The notes below the pieces were generated by a model. The model saw only the letters and a program-made list of their open reading frames with translations. It made no database searches and was not told where the DNA came from. DNA of 6,817 nucleotides from the NCBI GenBank assembly GCA_021203945.1, contig JAJQAF010000032.1, forward strand, positions 1 to 6,817, written 5' to 3'. The position numbers and the translations under genes are program-made. This DNA is from Campylobacter sp. GTDB taxonomy: Bacteria; Campylobacterota; Campylobacteria; Campylobacterales; Campylobacteraceae. Position 1 is the stretch's first letter. Each line of letters begins with the position of its first letter. Shown here one piece after another: positions 6,254-6,817 of this stretch.

Positions 6254-6463
6254 ATGAAAAAGCTTTTTATATTTTTATTTTTGGTAGCGGCGGCGAGCGG
6301 GGACGAGAAATTTGACTGCTCTAAAAGGTATTGCAAAGAGATGAGCAGCTGCGATGAAGCCATATACTACTTTAAAAAGTGCGGGCGCGATAACTTCGAC
6401 CGAGATGGCGACGGCATCCCGTGCAAAAACGTATGTGGGGAAAAGAGCAATAAAAGCAAATAA
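6254..6463 (+). CDS. Small secreted Excalibur-domain (calcium-binding type) protein
   Basis: This 69-aa product has a signal peptide (MKKLFIFLFLVAAASG, cleavage near residue 16) and a mature region of about 53 residues with six cysteines (22, 27, 33, 43, 57, 61). Residues 47-61 include DRDGDGIPC, which matches the Excalibur motif (DxDxDGxxC), a calcium-loop-like unit found at the ends of secreted bacterial proteins and also in stand-alone short proteins. Asp49, Asp51 and Asp53 are the likely metal ligands. Six cysteines suggest three disulfides. It follows the exported 206-aa gene by 15 nt, so the two may act together in the periplasm or outside the cell. The domain call is confident; the function of small Excalibur proteins is not established. 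Calcium binding is known from the motif, not shown here. Confidence 0.88.
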   Translation: MKKLFIFLFLVAAASGDEKFDCSKRYCKEMSSCDEAIYYFKKCGRDNFDRDGDGIPCKNVCGEKSNKSK

Positions 6464-6466
6464 ATC

Positions 6467-6531
6467 CTTAAGCTCCGCCAAATTCGCCATATATAGTTGC
6501 TTAATCTCCGCTTAATCCGCTATATATAAAA
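6467..6531. repeat. Imperfect tandem duplication, two units of about 32 bp
   Basis: Units at 6467-6499 and 6500-6531 both run CTTAA-N-CTCCGC, then an AAT/TCCGC-like stretch, then ATATATA. They are roughly three-quarters identical by eye, with small gaps. The repeat starts immediately after the Excalibur gene. It has no good hairpin plus T run, so I do not call it a terminator. Confidence 0.5.
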
Positions 6532-6690
6532 TTAACCGACTGCCACGCTCAAACGCCTACGTCGCAACACTGGCAAAATATATCCGCTTATATGTTTAAT
6601 GTTACTCAAAGCTTCACATCTCTTAATAGTGGCATATAAGTGTTAAAAATTCTTTGTGGGTCCTTTCCAATGCCTTTTTTCTCATGCGGT

Positions 6691-6726
6691 GCACAACCCC
6701 GAAAAAAGTGGGGTTGTGATTGAAAT
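6691..6726. repeat. Hairpin followed by ATTGAAAT, resembling a solitary CRISPR repeat
   Basis: CACAACCCC (6692-6700) and GGGGTTGTG (6710-6718) form a perfect 9-bp stem around a 9-nt loop, GAAAAAAGT, and are followed at once by ATTGAAAT. A palindrome with an ATTGAAA(C/G/T) tail over about 36 bp is the typical look of many type I and III CRISPR repeats. There is no second copy in the 90 bp to the right or anywhere to the left, so it is not an array here. No T run follows, so an intrinsic terminator is unlikely. Confidence 0.4.
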
Positions 6727-6817
6727 TTAGGGACTTCGTTTTCGTTTTTAAAAAAAATTATCATAAATCTTTATTAATATTAATGTAAAATTTATTTTAG
6801 ATGAAATGTATATTAAG

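Larger units (their letters stand above)
6464..6817. other. Non-coding right end of the window
   Basis: No gene is supported on either strand across these 354 bases. Besides the tandem repeat and the CRISPR-repeat-like hairpin, there is an 8-bp inverted repeat (CTTATATG at 6587, CATATAAG at 6633). From about 6745 an A+T-rich stretch ends with TGTAAAAT at 6784-6791, a plausible extended -10 box for a rightward gene beyond the window. The right boundary of the accessory element may lie here, but no att-like repeat shared with the region after plsC was found by eye. Confidence 0.45.

Noticed and set aside
6275..6490. Minus-strand open frame of 71 codons
   Set aside because: It is antisense to the Excalibur-type gene, which has a signal peptide and conserved motif.
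2920..6583. Inverted ATATATTTTG shared near 2920 and near 6575 as possible element ends
   Set aside because: Ten AT-rich bases are expected by chance in DNA of this composition and the surrounding sequences do not match.
6692..6718. Intrinsic terminator
   Set aside because: The stem is good but no T run follows in either direction, and it lies 228 bp beyond the nearest gene.
6801..6817. Start of a new gene at ATG 6801
   Set aside because: Only a few codons are visible, there is no ribosome site, and the candidate -10 box is too close to allow a leader.

Overview
The window is AT-rich DNA that looks like Campylobacter or a close relative. The first third carries a compact chromosomal run: purQ, an SH3-like membrane-anchored periplasmic protein, and plsC. 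The genes overlap. As I remember it, C. jejuni has the same order at Cj0514-Cj0516. The species cannot be fixed from this window.

Layout: (1) 1-2568, rightward host block: the 3' part of purQ, an envelope protein of unknown function starting at TTG inside the end of purQ, and plsC. (2) 2569-2961, non-coding DNA with a hairpin after plsC, an 11-bp inverted repeat and the start of a set of 11-bp repeats. (3) 2962-4798, a leftward accessory operon: a small putative regulator (92 aa), a 52-aa protein, a 91-aa coiled-coil protein, and a rolling-circle replication initiator (Rep_trans type) broken by at least one and probably three frameshifts. (4) 4799-4978, a divergent control region with a perfect TTGACA-N17-TATAAT leftward promoter, an 11-bp palindrome in its spacer, further TTGTC half-sites, an inverted repeat holding TATAAT on both strands, and a 14-bp hairpin. 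(5) 4979-6463, rightward: an S24 (LexA/CI-like) self-cleaving repressor, then two exported cysteine-containing proteins, the second with an Excalibur motif. (6) 6464-6817, non-coding DNA with an imperfect tandem repeat and a 9-bp hairpin followed by ATTGAAAT that resembles a lone CRISPR repeat.

Regions 2-5 read as a small integrated mobile replicon inserted downstream of plsC. Its logic would be a damage-sensitive repressor silencing one strong leftward promoter that drives a regulator, two small proteins and Rep, with exported cargo genes next to the repressor. No integrase, coat, Zot/pI or relaxase gene is visible. It could be a decayed filamentous (inovirus-like) prophage, a satellite of one, or an integrated rolling-circle plasmid. 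The broken rep suggests it can no longer replicate unaided, while its regulatory and cargo genes are intact.
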